Assembly (NCBI RefSeq): GCF_021390435.2
Contig: NZ_JAJVCN010000002.1
Span: 434,001-498,000 of the forward strand
Length of the DNA stretch: 64,000 nt
Source of the DNA: Kibdelosporangium philippinense
Lineage (GTDB): Bacteria; Actinomycetota; Actinomycetes; Mycobacteriales; Pseudonocardiaceae
Reading direction: 5' to 3'
Part shown: piece after piece, positions 16,838-24,085 of the stretch
Layout of the letters: each line of letters opens with the position of its first letter
Position numbering within the stretch: position 1 is the stretch's first letter
Notes under the pieces: generated by a model
What the model saw: only the letters and a program-made list of their open reading frames with translations
The model's database searches: none
Told to the model about the DNA's origin: nothing
Translations under genes and position numbers: made by a program

Positions 16838-18211
16838 GTGACTTTGGCAGAGCGGCTGAGAGCGGAGCTGGGCGCCGGTGCTGTCATCGTCGACCCCGAC
16901 GTGACCAGCAGTTATGAGCACGACATGATGCCGCTGGCGCCGTATGGCTCGCCGCTGGCTGTCGTGCTCCCGTCCAGCACCGCCCAGGTGCAGGCAGTGG
17001 TCCGGACCTGTGCGGAATTCGGGGTGCCGATCGTGCCGAGAGGGGCTGGTAGCGGGCTTTCCGGTGCGGCCAACGCGATCGACGGCTGCGTCATGCTCGT
17101 GACCTCCCGGATGAAGGAGATCCTGGAGATCGACCCGGACAACCGGCTCGCCGTCGTCCAACCCGGAATCGTGAACCTGGAATTCCGCAACGCCGTGGAG
17201 AAGCACGGCCTGTTCTATCCGCCGGATCCGTCCAGTTACGACTGGTGCACGATCGGCGGCAACATCTCCACCAACGCTGGCGGGCTGTGCTGCGTGAAGT
17301 ACGGCGTCACGACGGACTCCGTGCTGGGCTTGGAAGTCGTGCTCGCCGACGGCGAGGTGCTGCGGACGGGTCGCCGGACTGTCAAAGGCGTCGCGGGTTA
17401 CGACCTGACGAAGCTTTTCATTGGCAGCGAAGGAACGCTCGGTGTCGTCACCGAGATCACGGTTGCCCTACGGCCGTTGCCGCAAGCCCCTGGCACCACG
17501 ATCGCGTCGTTCTCGACGATCGAGGCCGCTGGCGACGCGGTGACCCGGATCGTGCGGGAAGGCCTTGTGCCGTCACTGATGGAGATCATGGACGCGACGT
17601 CCATCGCGGCCGCCGAGGAGTACCTGAAGACGGAACTGGGCACGGGCAAGGGATGCGCAGCGTTGCTGCTGTGCCAGTCCGACGCGGGTGGCGAGGCCGC
17701 ACGGCACGAACTCGAAGTGATCGAACAGGTTTGCCGCAGCGCGGGCGCGGATCTCGCGTACACGACCCATGATCTGGCTGAGGGGCAGATGCTTTTGCAG
17801 GCGCGGCGGGTGGTGCTGACCGCGCTGGAGATCTACGGGACCTGGCTGACCGACGACATGTGCGTGCCGCGTACCCGGATCGCCGAGATGTTGGCGGGCT
17901 GCGAGCGGATCAGCCAGGAATGCGGGCTGCGGATCGCGGTCGTCGGCCACGCTGGCGACGGCAACATGCATCCGACGATCGTCTACGACGCGTCCTCGGA
18001 GGACGAGTTCGCCAGGGCACGCAAGGCTTTCGACGACATCCTCGAGGTGACGCTGTCGCTGGGCGGCACGATCACCGGCGAGCACGGCGTCGGCCGGATC
18101 AAGAAAGAATGGCTCGAGAAAGAGATCGGCCCGGTGGGCATGCGCGTCCACCGGGCCATCAAGAACGCCCTCGATCCGGGGAACCTCTTCAACCCGGGAT
18201 CGATGTTCTGA
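16838..18211 (+). CDS. FAD-linked oxidase, glycolate oxidase subunit GlcD type
   Basis: A 457-residue flavoprotein of the GlcD/D-lactate dehydrogenase (VAO/PCMH) family. The N-terminal FAD-binding domain has VPRGAGSGLSGAAN near residue 66, SYDWCTIGGNISTNAGG and GSEGTLGVVTEI. The C-terminal FAD-oxidase_C domain has VGHAGDGNMHP and GEHGVGRIKKEWL with the metal/substrate histidines. It probably oxidises glycolate or another D-2-hydroxyacid. No GlcE or GlcF partner is adjacent, as in stand-alone actinobacterial enzymes. The GTG start is chosen from the leaderless promoter. The 32 extra codons upstream have no homology-like features. Confidence 0.92.
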   Translation: MTLAERLRAELGAGAVIVDPDVTSSYEHDMMPLAPYGSPLAVVLPSSTAQVQAVVRTCAEFGVPIVPRGAGSGLSGAANAIDGCVMLVTSRMKEILEIDPDNRLAVVQPGIVNLEFRNAVEKHGLFYPPDPSSYDWCTIGGNISTNAGGLCCVKYGVTTDSVLGLEVVLADGEVLRTGRRTVKGVAGYDLTKLFIGSEGTLGVVTEITVALRPLPQAPGTTIASFSTIEAAGDAVTRIVREGLVPSLMEIMDATSIAAAEEYLKTELGTGKGCAALLLCQSDAGGEAARHELEVIEQVCRSAGADLAYTTHDLAEGQMLLQARRVVLTALEIYGTWLTDDMCVPRTRIAEMLAGCERISQECGLRIAVVGHAGDGNMHPTIVYDASSEDEFARARKAFDDILEVTLSLGGTITGEHGVGRIKKEWLEKEIGPVGMRVHRAIKNALDPGNLFNPGSMF

Positions 18212-18215
18212 CAAG

Positions 18216-18261
18216 CTCGTGAGTGGTTATCCGGGTTAGAACACGGATAACCACTCACGAG
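18216..18261. terminator. Bidirectional terminator, perfect 18-bp stem
   Basis: CTCGTGAGTGGTTATCCG (18216-18233) and its exact complement (18244-18261) are separated by a 10-nt loop. It sits between the convergent glcD and dedA-type genes, 4 nt after the glcD stop and 6 nt before the dedA stop, and so should terminate both. Confidence 0.92.
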
Positions 18262-18266
18262 GGCTT

Positions 18267-18959
18267 TCAGCCTTCGATGCGAGGCAGCACCTGGGTTTGC
18301 GCCGCCGCCGCTGCGGCCGCATGCTTCTTCTCCTTGCGGGCCTTGACCACCTCGATGATGATCGGCACGACCGAGAGCAGCACGATCAGGATGATCATGG
18401 CCTCGATGTTGTTGCGCACGAACTCGATCTGGCCGAGGACGGAGCCGAGCGCGGTCAGCCCGGCCGCCCAGAGCACGCCGCCGATCGCCGAGTAGGTGAA
18501 GAACTTCTTCTGGTCCATCTTGCCGACACCGGCGATCGCGGTGATGAACGTCCGGACAATGGGGACGAACCGGGCGAGCACAATCGCCCGCGGCCCGTAC
18601 TTGTCGAAGAACTCGTGCGTCTTGGTGACGTACTCCTGTTTGAACAAGCGGGATTCCGGCTTGTTGAACAGTTTCGGGCCGACCCAGCGGCCGATCCAGT
18701 AGCCGGTCGCGTTACCGATGAACGCGCACACGGCCAACAGGACGCAGAGCAGCCACAGCGGCTCGGTGATGATGCCCTTGGCGCTGAACAGCCCGGCCAT
18801 GAACAGCAACGAGTCGCCAGGCAGGAAGAAACCCACCAGCAGCCCGCATTCGGCGAAGATGACCAGGCAGAGGCCGACGAGCATGAACCCGCCGAGCCCG
18901 GTGAGCAGCCCCTCGGCGCTCAGCCAGCTTGGCAGGAACGACATGGTGTTGGTGGTCAC
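18267..18959 (-). CDS. DedA family membrane protein
   Basis: A second DedA protein of about 230 residues. Family signatures are GLLVGFFLPGDSLLFMAGL, GYWIGRWVG and ARFVPIVRTFITAIAGVGKMD, with five to six hydrophobic segments. The C-terminus is KARKEKKH followed by seven alanines, a short basic tail. DedA proteins recycle undecaprenyl phosphate or scramble phospholipids at the cytoplasmic membrane. The GTG at 18959 is preferred because TACCGT lies 8 nt upstream. The ATG at 18944 would also give a normal protein. It is only distantly similar to the DedA at 13.2-13.9 kb. Confidence 0.92.
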   Translation of the reverse strand: MTTNTMSFLPSWLSAEGLLTGLGGFMLVGLCLVIFAECGLLVGFFLPGDSLLFMAGLFSAKGIITEPLWLLCVLLAVCAFIGNATGYWIGRWVGPKLFNKPESRLFKQEYVTKTHEFFDKYGPRAIVLARFVPIVRTFITAIAGVGKMDQKKFFTYSAIGGVLWAAGLTALGSVLGQIEFVRNNIEAMIILIVLLSVVPIIIEVVKARKEKKHAAAAAAAQTQVLPRIEG

Positions 18960-18967
18960 GGCCAGAC

Positions 18968-18973
18968 ACGGTA
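18968..18973 (-). promoter_or_regulatory. -10 box TACCGT, leaderless dedA start
   Basis: On the minus strand TACCGT lies 8 nt before the GTG at 18959, with no Shine-Dalgarno between. It decides the start of the DedA gene. Confidence 0.4.
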
Positions 18974-18984
18974 CCCCGGAAACC

Positions 18985-19260
18985 TCAGAGCACGGTGAGC
19001 AGTCCCACCACGGCACCGCACGCGAGGCCGAACACGAGCGCGAGAAGCAGGATGGCCCAGCCGCCGAGCCGTTCGCGCGGCGGTTCGATTTCCACGTACG
19101 GCTCCTCGGCCAAAGCCTGGGTCTGCACGCGGGAAGCCAGCCCGAGGTCGTCGCCGGACAACAACCCGAATCCAGGGGTCGCCGGCGGGCCGGTCACCTG
19201 GACGGCCTGCGCCCGCAACGCCTCGGCGAGCAGCTGCTCCGGATCTTTGTCCTTGGCCAC
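18985..19260 (-). CDS. Small single-pass membrane protein, unknown
   Basis: A 91-residue protein that I do not recognise. The first ~65 residues are soluble, Ala- and Glu-rich with Pro-rich stretches. A C-terminal hydrophobic helix (WAILLLALVFGLACGAVVGLLTVL) runs to the very end, so it looks like a tail-anchored or single-pass protein with its N-terminus in the cytoplasm. It lies 10 nt downstream of nagA on the same strand and is probably co-transcribed with it. Function unknown. Confidence 0.75.
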   Translation of the reverse strand: MAKDKDPEQLLAEALRAQAVQVTGPPATPGFGLLSGDDLGLASRVQTQALAEEPYVEIEPPRERLGGWAILLLALVFGLACGAVVGLLTVL

Positions 19261-19270
19261 GCGGCCAACG

Positions 19271-20413
19271 CTACTTCACCCATTCACCGCGGGCCATCAC
19301 ACCGGTCGGCCGCAGCTCGGCGTCCAGCAGGACGAAGTCGGCGGCCAGCCCGGCGGTCAGCGATCCGGTTTCCTCGCCCAGTCCGAGCAGCGCGGCAGGC
19401 CTGGTCGCGCACGCGGTGACCGCCTCGCGAATGGTGAGCCCGCAGCCCTGCACCAGGTTGCGGAAAGCCGCGTCCATGGTCAGCGTGCTGCCCGCCAGCG
19501 AACCGCCACCGGCGATCCGAGGGACGCCGTCGATCACTGTGACCTCGAGCCCGCCGACGTCGTAGACGCCGTCGCCGACCCCGGCTGCCGCGATCGCGTC
19601 GGTGATCAGCACGGTCCGGCCGGGTCCGGCGTGCCGTGCGGCCAGCCGTACCACGGTCGGGTGAACATGGACGAGGTCGACGATCAGTTCGACCGTGATG
19701 CGCGGGTCGTCGAGCAACGCGCCAATTGGTCCGGGTTCGCGGTGGTGCAGCGGCCGCATGCCGTTGAACAGATGCGTGGCCACGGTCGCGCCAGCGTCGA
19801 TCGCTGGAAGCACGGTCGCCTCGGTCGCGTCCGTATGGCCGATCGCCGCGATCACGCCGTTGTCCACGAGCGTGCGTACCGCGTTGACGGCTCCTTCGAG
19901 CTCGGGCGCGATGGTGATCATGCTGATCGCGCCGTCGCCAGCGGCCAGCAGTTTGCGGATCGACGAGGGGTCCGGCGGGACGAGAATCGCCGGGTCGTGC
20001 GCGCCGCAGCGAGCCGCGGACAGGAACGGGCCTTCGAGGTGGATACCGGCGAGCAGGCCCTCCTGGACCATCTCGGACAGCGCCGCGACCTGGTTGACCA
20101 GCTCGGGAACCGGCCGGGAGACCAGCGAGGCCAGCATCGTCGTGGTGCCGTGCCTGCGATGGGCCTCGACCGCGGTGCCCACTCGCAACGGGTCGGTGTC
20201 GGTGAACGCCTCGCCCCCGCCACCGTGACAGTGGATGTCCACGAAACCGGGCACAACCCATGCGCCGGCCACATCCGTCACGGGGGCGCCGGACTGCTCT
20301 GGGTAACCCGGACCGAGCGCGGCGATGGTGCCGTTCTCGACTTCCAGCCACCCGGGATCGAGGACGCCGTCGGGCGTCACGACCTTGCCCCCGCTGATCA
20401 CCAGGTGAGTCAT
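19271..20413 (-). CDS. nagA: N-acetylglucosamine-6-phosphate deacetylase
   Basis: A 380-residue amidohydrolase that deacetylates GlcNAc-6-phosphate to glucosamine-6-phosphate in amino-sugar and chitin catabolism and cell-wall recycling. Metal and substrate residues are seen in DIHCHGGGG (~59-67), HLEGPFL, GHTDA, HLFNGM and LITDAI with the catalytic Asp. The TIM barrel is flanked by the usual beta sandwich (VVTPDG at the start, LDAELRPTGV at the end). Two DasR-type palindromes lie immediately upstream, pointing to GntR/DasR control by phosphorylated amino sugars. No nagB or nagE is nearby. Confidence 0.96.
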   Translation of the reverse strand: MTHLVISGGKVVTPDGVLDPGWLEVENGTIAALGPGYPEQSGAPVTDVAGAWVVPGFVDIHCHGGGGEAFTDTDPLRVGTAVEAHRRHGTTTMLASLVSRPVPELVNQVAALSEMVQEGLLAGIHLEGPFLSAARCGAHDPAILVPPDPSSIRKLLAAGDGAISMITIAPELEGAVNAVRTLVDNGVIAAIGHTDATEATVLPAIDAGATVATHLFNGMRPLHHREPGPIGALLDDPRITVELIVDLVHVHPTVVRLAARHAGPGRTVLITDAIAAAGVGDGVYDVGGLEVTVIDGVPRIAGGGSLAGSTLTMDAAFRNLVQGCGLTIREAVTACATRPAALLGLGEETGSLTAGLAADFVLLDAELRPTGVMARGEWVK

Positions 20414-20425
20414 GCTGACGATGAT

Positions 20426-20456
20426 GGGTCATAGACCCGCGATTGGTCTATACCAA
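20426..20456. promoter_or_regulatory. DasR-like (dre) sites before nagA
   Basis: TTGGTCTATACCAA (20443-20456) has TGGTCTATACCA, one base off the core of the DasR responsive element TGGTCTAGACCA. GGGTCATAGACCC (20426-20438) is a second, looser palindrome. They end 13 nt before the nagA start. In Streptomyces, DasR uses such sites to control nag genes according to GlcN-6-P. Confidence 0.7.
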
Positions 20457-20514
20457 CATGCGAGCGTCACTCGCCCGCACGAGTACGAATGGCCTGTGCA
20501 CAGGCGCAATCCCG

Positions 20515-21162
20515 TCAGGCGGGACCCGCCATAATTTTCTGCAGCGCGTCCAGCGCACGCGACGCCGTGGACTTCACGGTGCCCTTGGAGATGCCTGCCG
20601 CGTCGGCGATCTCGGCTTCGGACAAACCGCCGTAATACCGCAGAACCAGCACTTCACGTTGGCGCGGCGGCAACTGGGAAAGCGCCTGGACCACGGCCTG
20701 GTGCTCGGCCGTGAGCATCGCCAGGCTCTCGGCAGAACGCGCGTTCACCGCGTGCGGCGGCGTGTAGTCACGGGCGGTCTTGCGGCGACGCAGCACACTG
20801 CGCGACCCATTGACCACGGCGGTACGCAAGTAGCCGACTGCTGCCGCGCCGTCACGCAGATTGGACCAATGCCGGTGCAGCCCGGTGAAGGCCTCCTGCA
20901 CCACGTCCTCGGCCGTCGCGGGCTCGTCGACCAGCAGCAGAGCCAGCCGGACCAGCCGCATCCGGTGCATCCGGTACAGGTCTTCCAGCGTCAGCCGGGC
21001 CGGTGCCTCGGCGATCGAGCCGCCGTCGAGCGCGCGCAGCCGGGTGAGGGTGCTCTCCACGCTGCGTTCCGCGTTCTGCTCCGGGCTCGGCCACATCGGA
21101 GCGCCACCCTGGAATTGTTGCGACGGCTGGTTGCCGCCGAAGTTGTCGCCGTGACCTGTCAC
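20515..21162 (-). CDS. ECF RNA polymerase sigma factor, SigE family
   Basis: A 215-residue sigma-70 factor of the ECF type. Region 2 is LEDLYRMHRMRLVRLALLLVDEPATAEDVVQEAFTGL-like (DVVQEAF is the core-binding part). Region 4 is LSQLPPRQREVLVLRYYGGLSEAEIADAAGISKGTVKSTASRAL-like with the helix-turn-helix. The first ~50 residues are a Gln/Gly/Pro-rich extension of unknown role. The GTG start is supported by TACCCT 7 nt upstream. Unlike the two other sigma genes in this window, no membrane partner gene follows it, so its anti-sigma is elsewhere or absent. Confidence 0.93.
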   Translation of the reverse strand: MTGHGDNFGGNQPSQQFQGGAPMWPSPEQNAERSVESTLTRLRALDGGSIAEAPARLTLEDLYRMHRMRLVRLALLLVDEPATAEDVVQEAFTGLHRHWSNLRDGAAAVGYLRTAVVNGSRSVLRRRKTARDYTPPHAVNARSAESLAMLTAEHQAVVQALSQLPPRQREVLVLRYYGGLSEAEIADAAGISKGTVKSTASRALDALQKIMAGPA

Positions 21163-21169
21163 GACGTTG

Positions 21170-21175
21170 AGGGTA
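21170..21175 (-). promoter_or_regulatory. -10 box TACCCT, leaderless sigma-factor start
   Basis: Minus-strand TACCCT lies 7 nt before the GTG at 21162. A similar CTACCCTCAA occurs about 50 nt further upstream. Confidence 0.4.
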
Positions 21176-21390
21176 TCGGTCAGACCGCTTCCTCACAGCG
21201 TCTGATCAAGCACAACCTTGAGGGTAGTGGCGCGTCTCGAAACGTTCGCCGGGTTTCTCGACGGCCCAGCTTCCCGCTGGACGCACCGGCCAAAGGCGCC
21301 GGTACAACCCGGTACAGGCACCTTCGTCCGGCACGCCCAGCGAAAACCTGGATCCGCCGAATAACCCAGCAACGTTCCGAGACACACCAC

Positions 21391-21396
21391 TAGAGT
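21391..21396 (+). promoter_or_regulatory. -10 box TAGAGT, leaderless start
   Basis: TAGAGT lies 7 nt before the ATG at 21404, with no Shine-Dalgarno. Confidence 0.45.
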
Positions 21397-21403
21397 TCCG
21401 ATC

Positions 21404-21694
21404 ATGGCTTGGTACACCGCTGATGTCACCTACACCACCGACCGGGACAAGCTCGACGCCGTGCGCCCGGCACACCGCGACTACCTGCGTGGACTCGTGG
21501 ATCGGGGCCTAGTCGTCGCCGCCGGGCCATTCGCCGACGACCTCGGCGGGTTCGTGGTCTACCAGGTCGAGGACCGAGTCCAATTGGACAAGCTCCTCGC
21601 CGAGGACCCGTACTCGACCGACGGCGTCGTGGCCAAGCGGGAAGTCCGGGAGTGGAACATCAGGATGGGGTCCTGGCTGCCCAAGACTCAGTAA
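21404..21694 (+). CDS. YciI family protein
   Basis: A 96-residue YCII-related ferredoxin-like-fold protein. The conserved pattern is RPAHRDYLRGL with the family His near residue 26, AAGPFADDLGGFVVYQ, and a C-terminal strand ending in REWNIRMGSW. YciI proteins are small enzymes or ligand-binding proteins, some acting as dehydrochlorinase-like hydrolases. The substrate is unknown. Its last 7 nt overlap the 3' end of the convergent PPOX gene. Confidence 0.9.
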   Translation: MAWYTADVTYTTDRDKLDAVRPAHRDYLRGLVDRGLVVAAGPFADDLGGFVVYQVEDRVQLDKLLAEDPYSTDGVVAKREVREWNIRMGSWLPKTQ

Positions 21695-22155
21695 GTACCA
21701 CCGAGTTTCCGGTGATCCCAGCTGACCACCTTGGTCGGCCGGAACACCAGGCCGACGCGTTTCTGTGCCTGCAGCCGGATGAACTGCGCGGCGGCCGTGA
21801 CCACGTCGTCGTTGCCACCGGACATCTTGCCGAGCAGGTCGGTGCCGATCCGCACGATCTGCTCGGTGTCCTCGATGATCTCGACATCGCATTCGAGCGA
21901 CACGCCCTGCAGCTCCTCATAGGACACACCGGTCTCCACCAGGACCGTCGCCTGCGCCAGCCTGCGCAGGTTCGCGACCTTCTGTGACGTGCCGTAAGTC
22001 CACGTGGCGATGCCGTCCCCGTCCGGGATGTAGAACACCGGCACCAGGTGCGGGCGGCCTTTCGGGCCAATCGTGGCGACGTTGGCCACCCTGCCCGCGG
22101 CGAGGTACGCGCGCACCTCGTCGGGCGTCATCTTGATCTGCTCGCGGCGCGACAT
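21688..22155 (-). CDS. PPOX class pyridoxamine-oxidase-like protein (FMN/F420)
   Basis: A 155-residue split-barrel flavin/deazaflavin-binding protein of the pyridoxamine 5'-phosphate oxidase family. AYLAAGRVANVATIGPKGRPHLVPVFYI, read as short segments ANVATIG and PHLVPV, marks the cofactor-binding strands. TSQKVANLRR and VSLECDVEII follow. In actinobacteria many such proteins bind F420, so an F420-dependent reductase is plausible, but FMN cannot be excluded. It lies 13 nt downstream of an SDR gene on the same strand, suggesting a redox operon. Confidence 0.87.
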   Translation of the reverse strand: MSRREQIKMTPDEVRAYLAAGRVANVATIGPKGRPHLVPVFYIPDGDGIATWTYGTSQKVANLRRLAQATVLVETGVSYEELQGVSLECDVEIIEDTEQIVRIGTDLLGKMSGGNDDVVTAAAQFIRLQAQKRVGLVFRPTKVVSWDHRKLGGTY

Positions 22156-22168
22156 GGCGTTGATCTAA

Positions 22169-23056
22169 CTACTTACGCGCGTCCAGGTCAGCCCGCGCGC
22201 CGGGGCCGACGATGCTGGCTTCCTTGCTGCCACGCTTGGCGATGTCCTCGATCGCGGCCTTGTCGACCTCCCCGATGAACCGCCTGGTGGACAGCTCGAC
22301 CAGGCGCGGCAGGAGCGCGCGGATCAGCTTGATCGCGCCGACCCAGCCGGGCACGTGGATCGCCCGCGACCGCTTCGCGATGCCCTCGCTGATCAGGTCG
22401 ATCGCGACCGACAGCGGGTACGTCTTGCCCGCTAGGCCGGGCGCGCTCGCTCGCAGCGAGCCGAACACCGGGTGCTTGTCGGCGCTGTTGACCATGTCCG
22501 TGGCGATCCAGGTCGGATGTGCGACGCCGACGTCCACACCGAGGTGTTTGACCTCGGCACGCAGGCTGTTGGCGAATGCCTCGACACCGGCTTTGGCCGC
22601 GCTGTACGCCGCATTGCCGGGGATGTGCAGGATCGCGGCGGCCGACGAGACGAGCAGCGCGTAGCCACGTCGTTCGATCAGGTGCGGCAGGCAGACGCGG
22701 GTCGTGCGCCAGACGCCGAGCAGGTCCACCTCGATCACGCGCTCGAACGCGGCCCGGTCGATCGACCTGGCGAAACCCGTCGCCGCGATGCCCGCGTTGG
22801 CCACCATGATGTCGATCCCGCCGAAGTGTTCGACCACGTCATCGACGGTTTTCTCGAGCGCGTCCCAGCTGGTCACGTCGGCTTCCCAGAACGCGGCATC
22901 GGGCCCGCAGTCCGCGGCCACCCGCTTGAGCTCCTCGGGCTCAAGGCCGACCAGCGCGACCTTGGCGCCTTGCTGGGCGAGGCGTTTGGCCAGGCCCGCG
23001 CCGATCCCGCGGGCGGCTCCAGTGATCAGGACGACTTTGCCTCGCACGCTCGCCAC
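22169..23056 (-). CDS. SDR family oxidoreductase
   Basis: A 295-residue classical SDR. TGAARGIG is at residues 13-20, the NAD(P)-binding ANAG in MVANAGIA, the catalytic Ser in LLVSSAAA and YSAAK as the Tyr-Lys motif. The C-terminal ~90 residues extend beyond the usual SDR length and contain a hydrophobic, Arg-rich stretch (VGAIKLIRALLPRLVELSTRR), as in membrane-associated actinobacterial SDRs. GAGGAGG lies 5 nt before the GTG. Repeats with dyad symmetry at 23094-23122 upstream probably control this gene. It is followed by the PPOX gene. Confidence 0.9.
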   Translation of the reverse strand: MASVRGKVVLITGAARGIGAGLAKRLAQQGAKVALVGLEPEELKRVAADCGPDAAFWEADVTSWDALEKTVDDVVEHFGGIDIMVANAGIAATGFARSIDRAAFERVIEVDLLGVWRTTRVCLPHLIERRGYALLVSSAAAILHIPGNAAYSAAKAGVEAFANSLRAEVKHLGVDVGVAHPTWIATDMVNSADKHPVFGSLRASAPGLAGKTYPLSVAIDLISEGIAKRSRAIHVPGWVGAIKLIRALLPRLVELSTRRFIGEVDKAAIEDIAKRGSKEASIVGPGARADLDARK

Positions 23057-23093
23057 TGGGGCCTCCTCACCTCGGTCCGCTGACCCGACCGTA

Positions 23094-23122
23094 CAGTAAC
23101 CTACCGCCAGTAAGCTACTGGC
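23094..23122. promoter_or_regulatory. 14-bp phased repeats with palindrome
   Basis: CAGTAACCTAC (23094) and CAGTAAGCTAC (23108) are 14 nt apart, and a third partial copy CAGTCAGG follows at 23122. GCCAGTA-AGC-TACTGGC (23106-23122) is a perfect 7-bp-arm palindrome. The block lies 38-66 nt upstream of the SDR start, a typical place for a TetR-type operator. No regulator gene is adjacent. Confidence 0.5.
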
Positions 23123-23124
23123 AG

Positions 23125-24063
23125 TCAGGAAGAGGCTTGGTCGAGTTTCGCCAGCTCCTCGGGGCTCAGGTCAAGCGTCACGGACTGAATCAGCGTGGGC
23201 AGCTGCTCCGGCGTGCGCGCGCCAGCGAGCGGTGCGATGACGTTCGGCTGGTACCGCAGCCACGCCAGCGCCGCACTGCCGACCGGCACGTTGTGTGCGG
23301 CCGAGATTTCGTCCAATGCGGACAGAATGGCCTTGCCGCGATCGTCGTAGTACTTCTGCGCCAGCTGGGTACGGACGCTGCCGCCGCCGTCGCCTTCCCG
23401 GCCGCGGTACTTGCCGCTCAGGAATCCGTGCGCCAGTGCGAGATACGGGAACACGGCCAGGTTCTCCTCGGCAGCGATTGGCGCGTACTCGGACTCGTAA
23501 CGCTTGCACTCCACCAAGTTGTACTCCGGCTGCAGCGCGACATATCGTGCCAGACCGTCCTTGTCGGACGCTGCCAGTGACTGCTTTATCCGTTCACCGC
23601 TGAGGTTTGACGCGCCGACGTACCGGACTTTGCCCTCCTGGACCAGTTCGGTCAGCGCGCCGACGGTCTCTTCGACCGGAATCTCCGGCTCGTCGAAGTG
23701 TGCCCAGTACAAGTCGATCCGGTCGGTGCCAAGCCGTTTGAGCGATGGTTCGGCCGCGGCTTTCACGACCGGGCCGGACAGGCCTTTGAACTCCGGGTGC
23801 GCGCCGACCTTGGTGGAAATCACGATGTCGTCGCGGTTTCCCCGTGCGGCCAGCCATTAGCCGATGACCGTTTCGGACTCACCACCGACATGTCCTGGCG
23901 CCCACGCCGAATAACTGTCGGCAGTGTCGAGAAAGTTGCCGCCCGCCTCGGCGTAGCGGTCCATGATCTCGAACGACGCCGCTTGGTCCGCGGTGAACCC
24001 GAAAACGTTCGTGCCCAGGTTGAGTGGATAGACGTCGAGGTCCGTCCCGGCAATGTTCGTCAT
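23125..24063 (-). pseudogene. Aldo/keto reductase interrupted by an in-frame stop
   Basis: A 313-codon aldo/keto reductase (YghZ/AKR-type TIM barrel) with a TAA at codon 69 (23857-23859). Before it are MTNIAGTDLDVYPLNLGTNVF (short: PLNLGTNVF) and the catalytic FLDTADSY with Asp46 and Tyr51, ending GESETVIG. After it the same frame continues without shift as WLAARGNRDDIVISTKVG with the catalytic Lys, then YWAHFDEPEI with the His. Everything else is intact, so this is a single nonsense mutation, a sequencing error, or a readthrough site. A GTG at 23823 could start a 232-residue fragment, but it would lack the Asp and Tyr. Confidence 0.88.
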
Positions 24064-24085
24064 GCGTCGAACATAGCCCAGGGAC

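Noticed and set aside
18929..20434. 501-codon open frame on the plus strand
   Set aside because: Antisense to nagA and its neighbour, with no credible motif.
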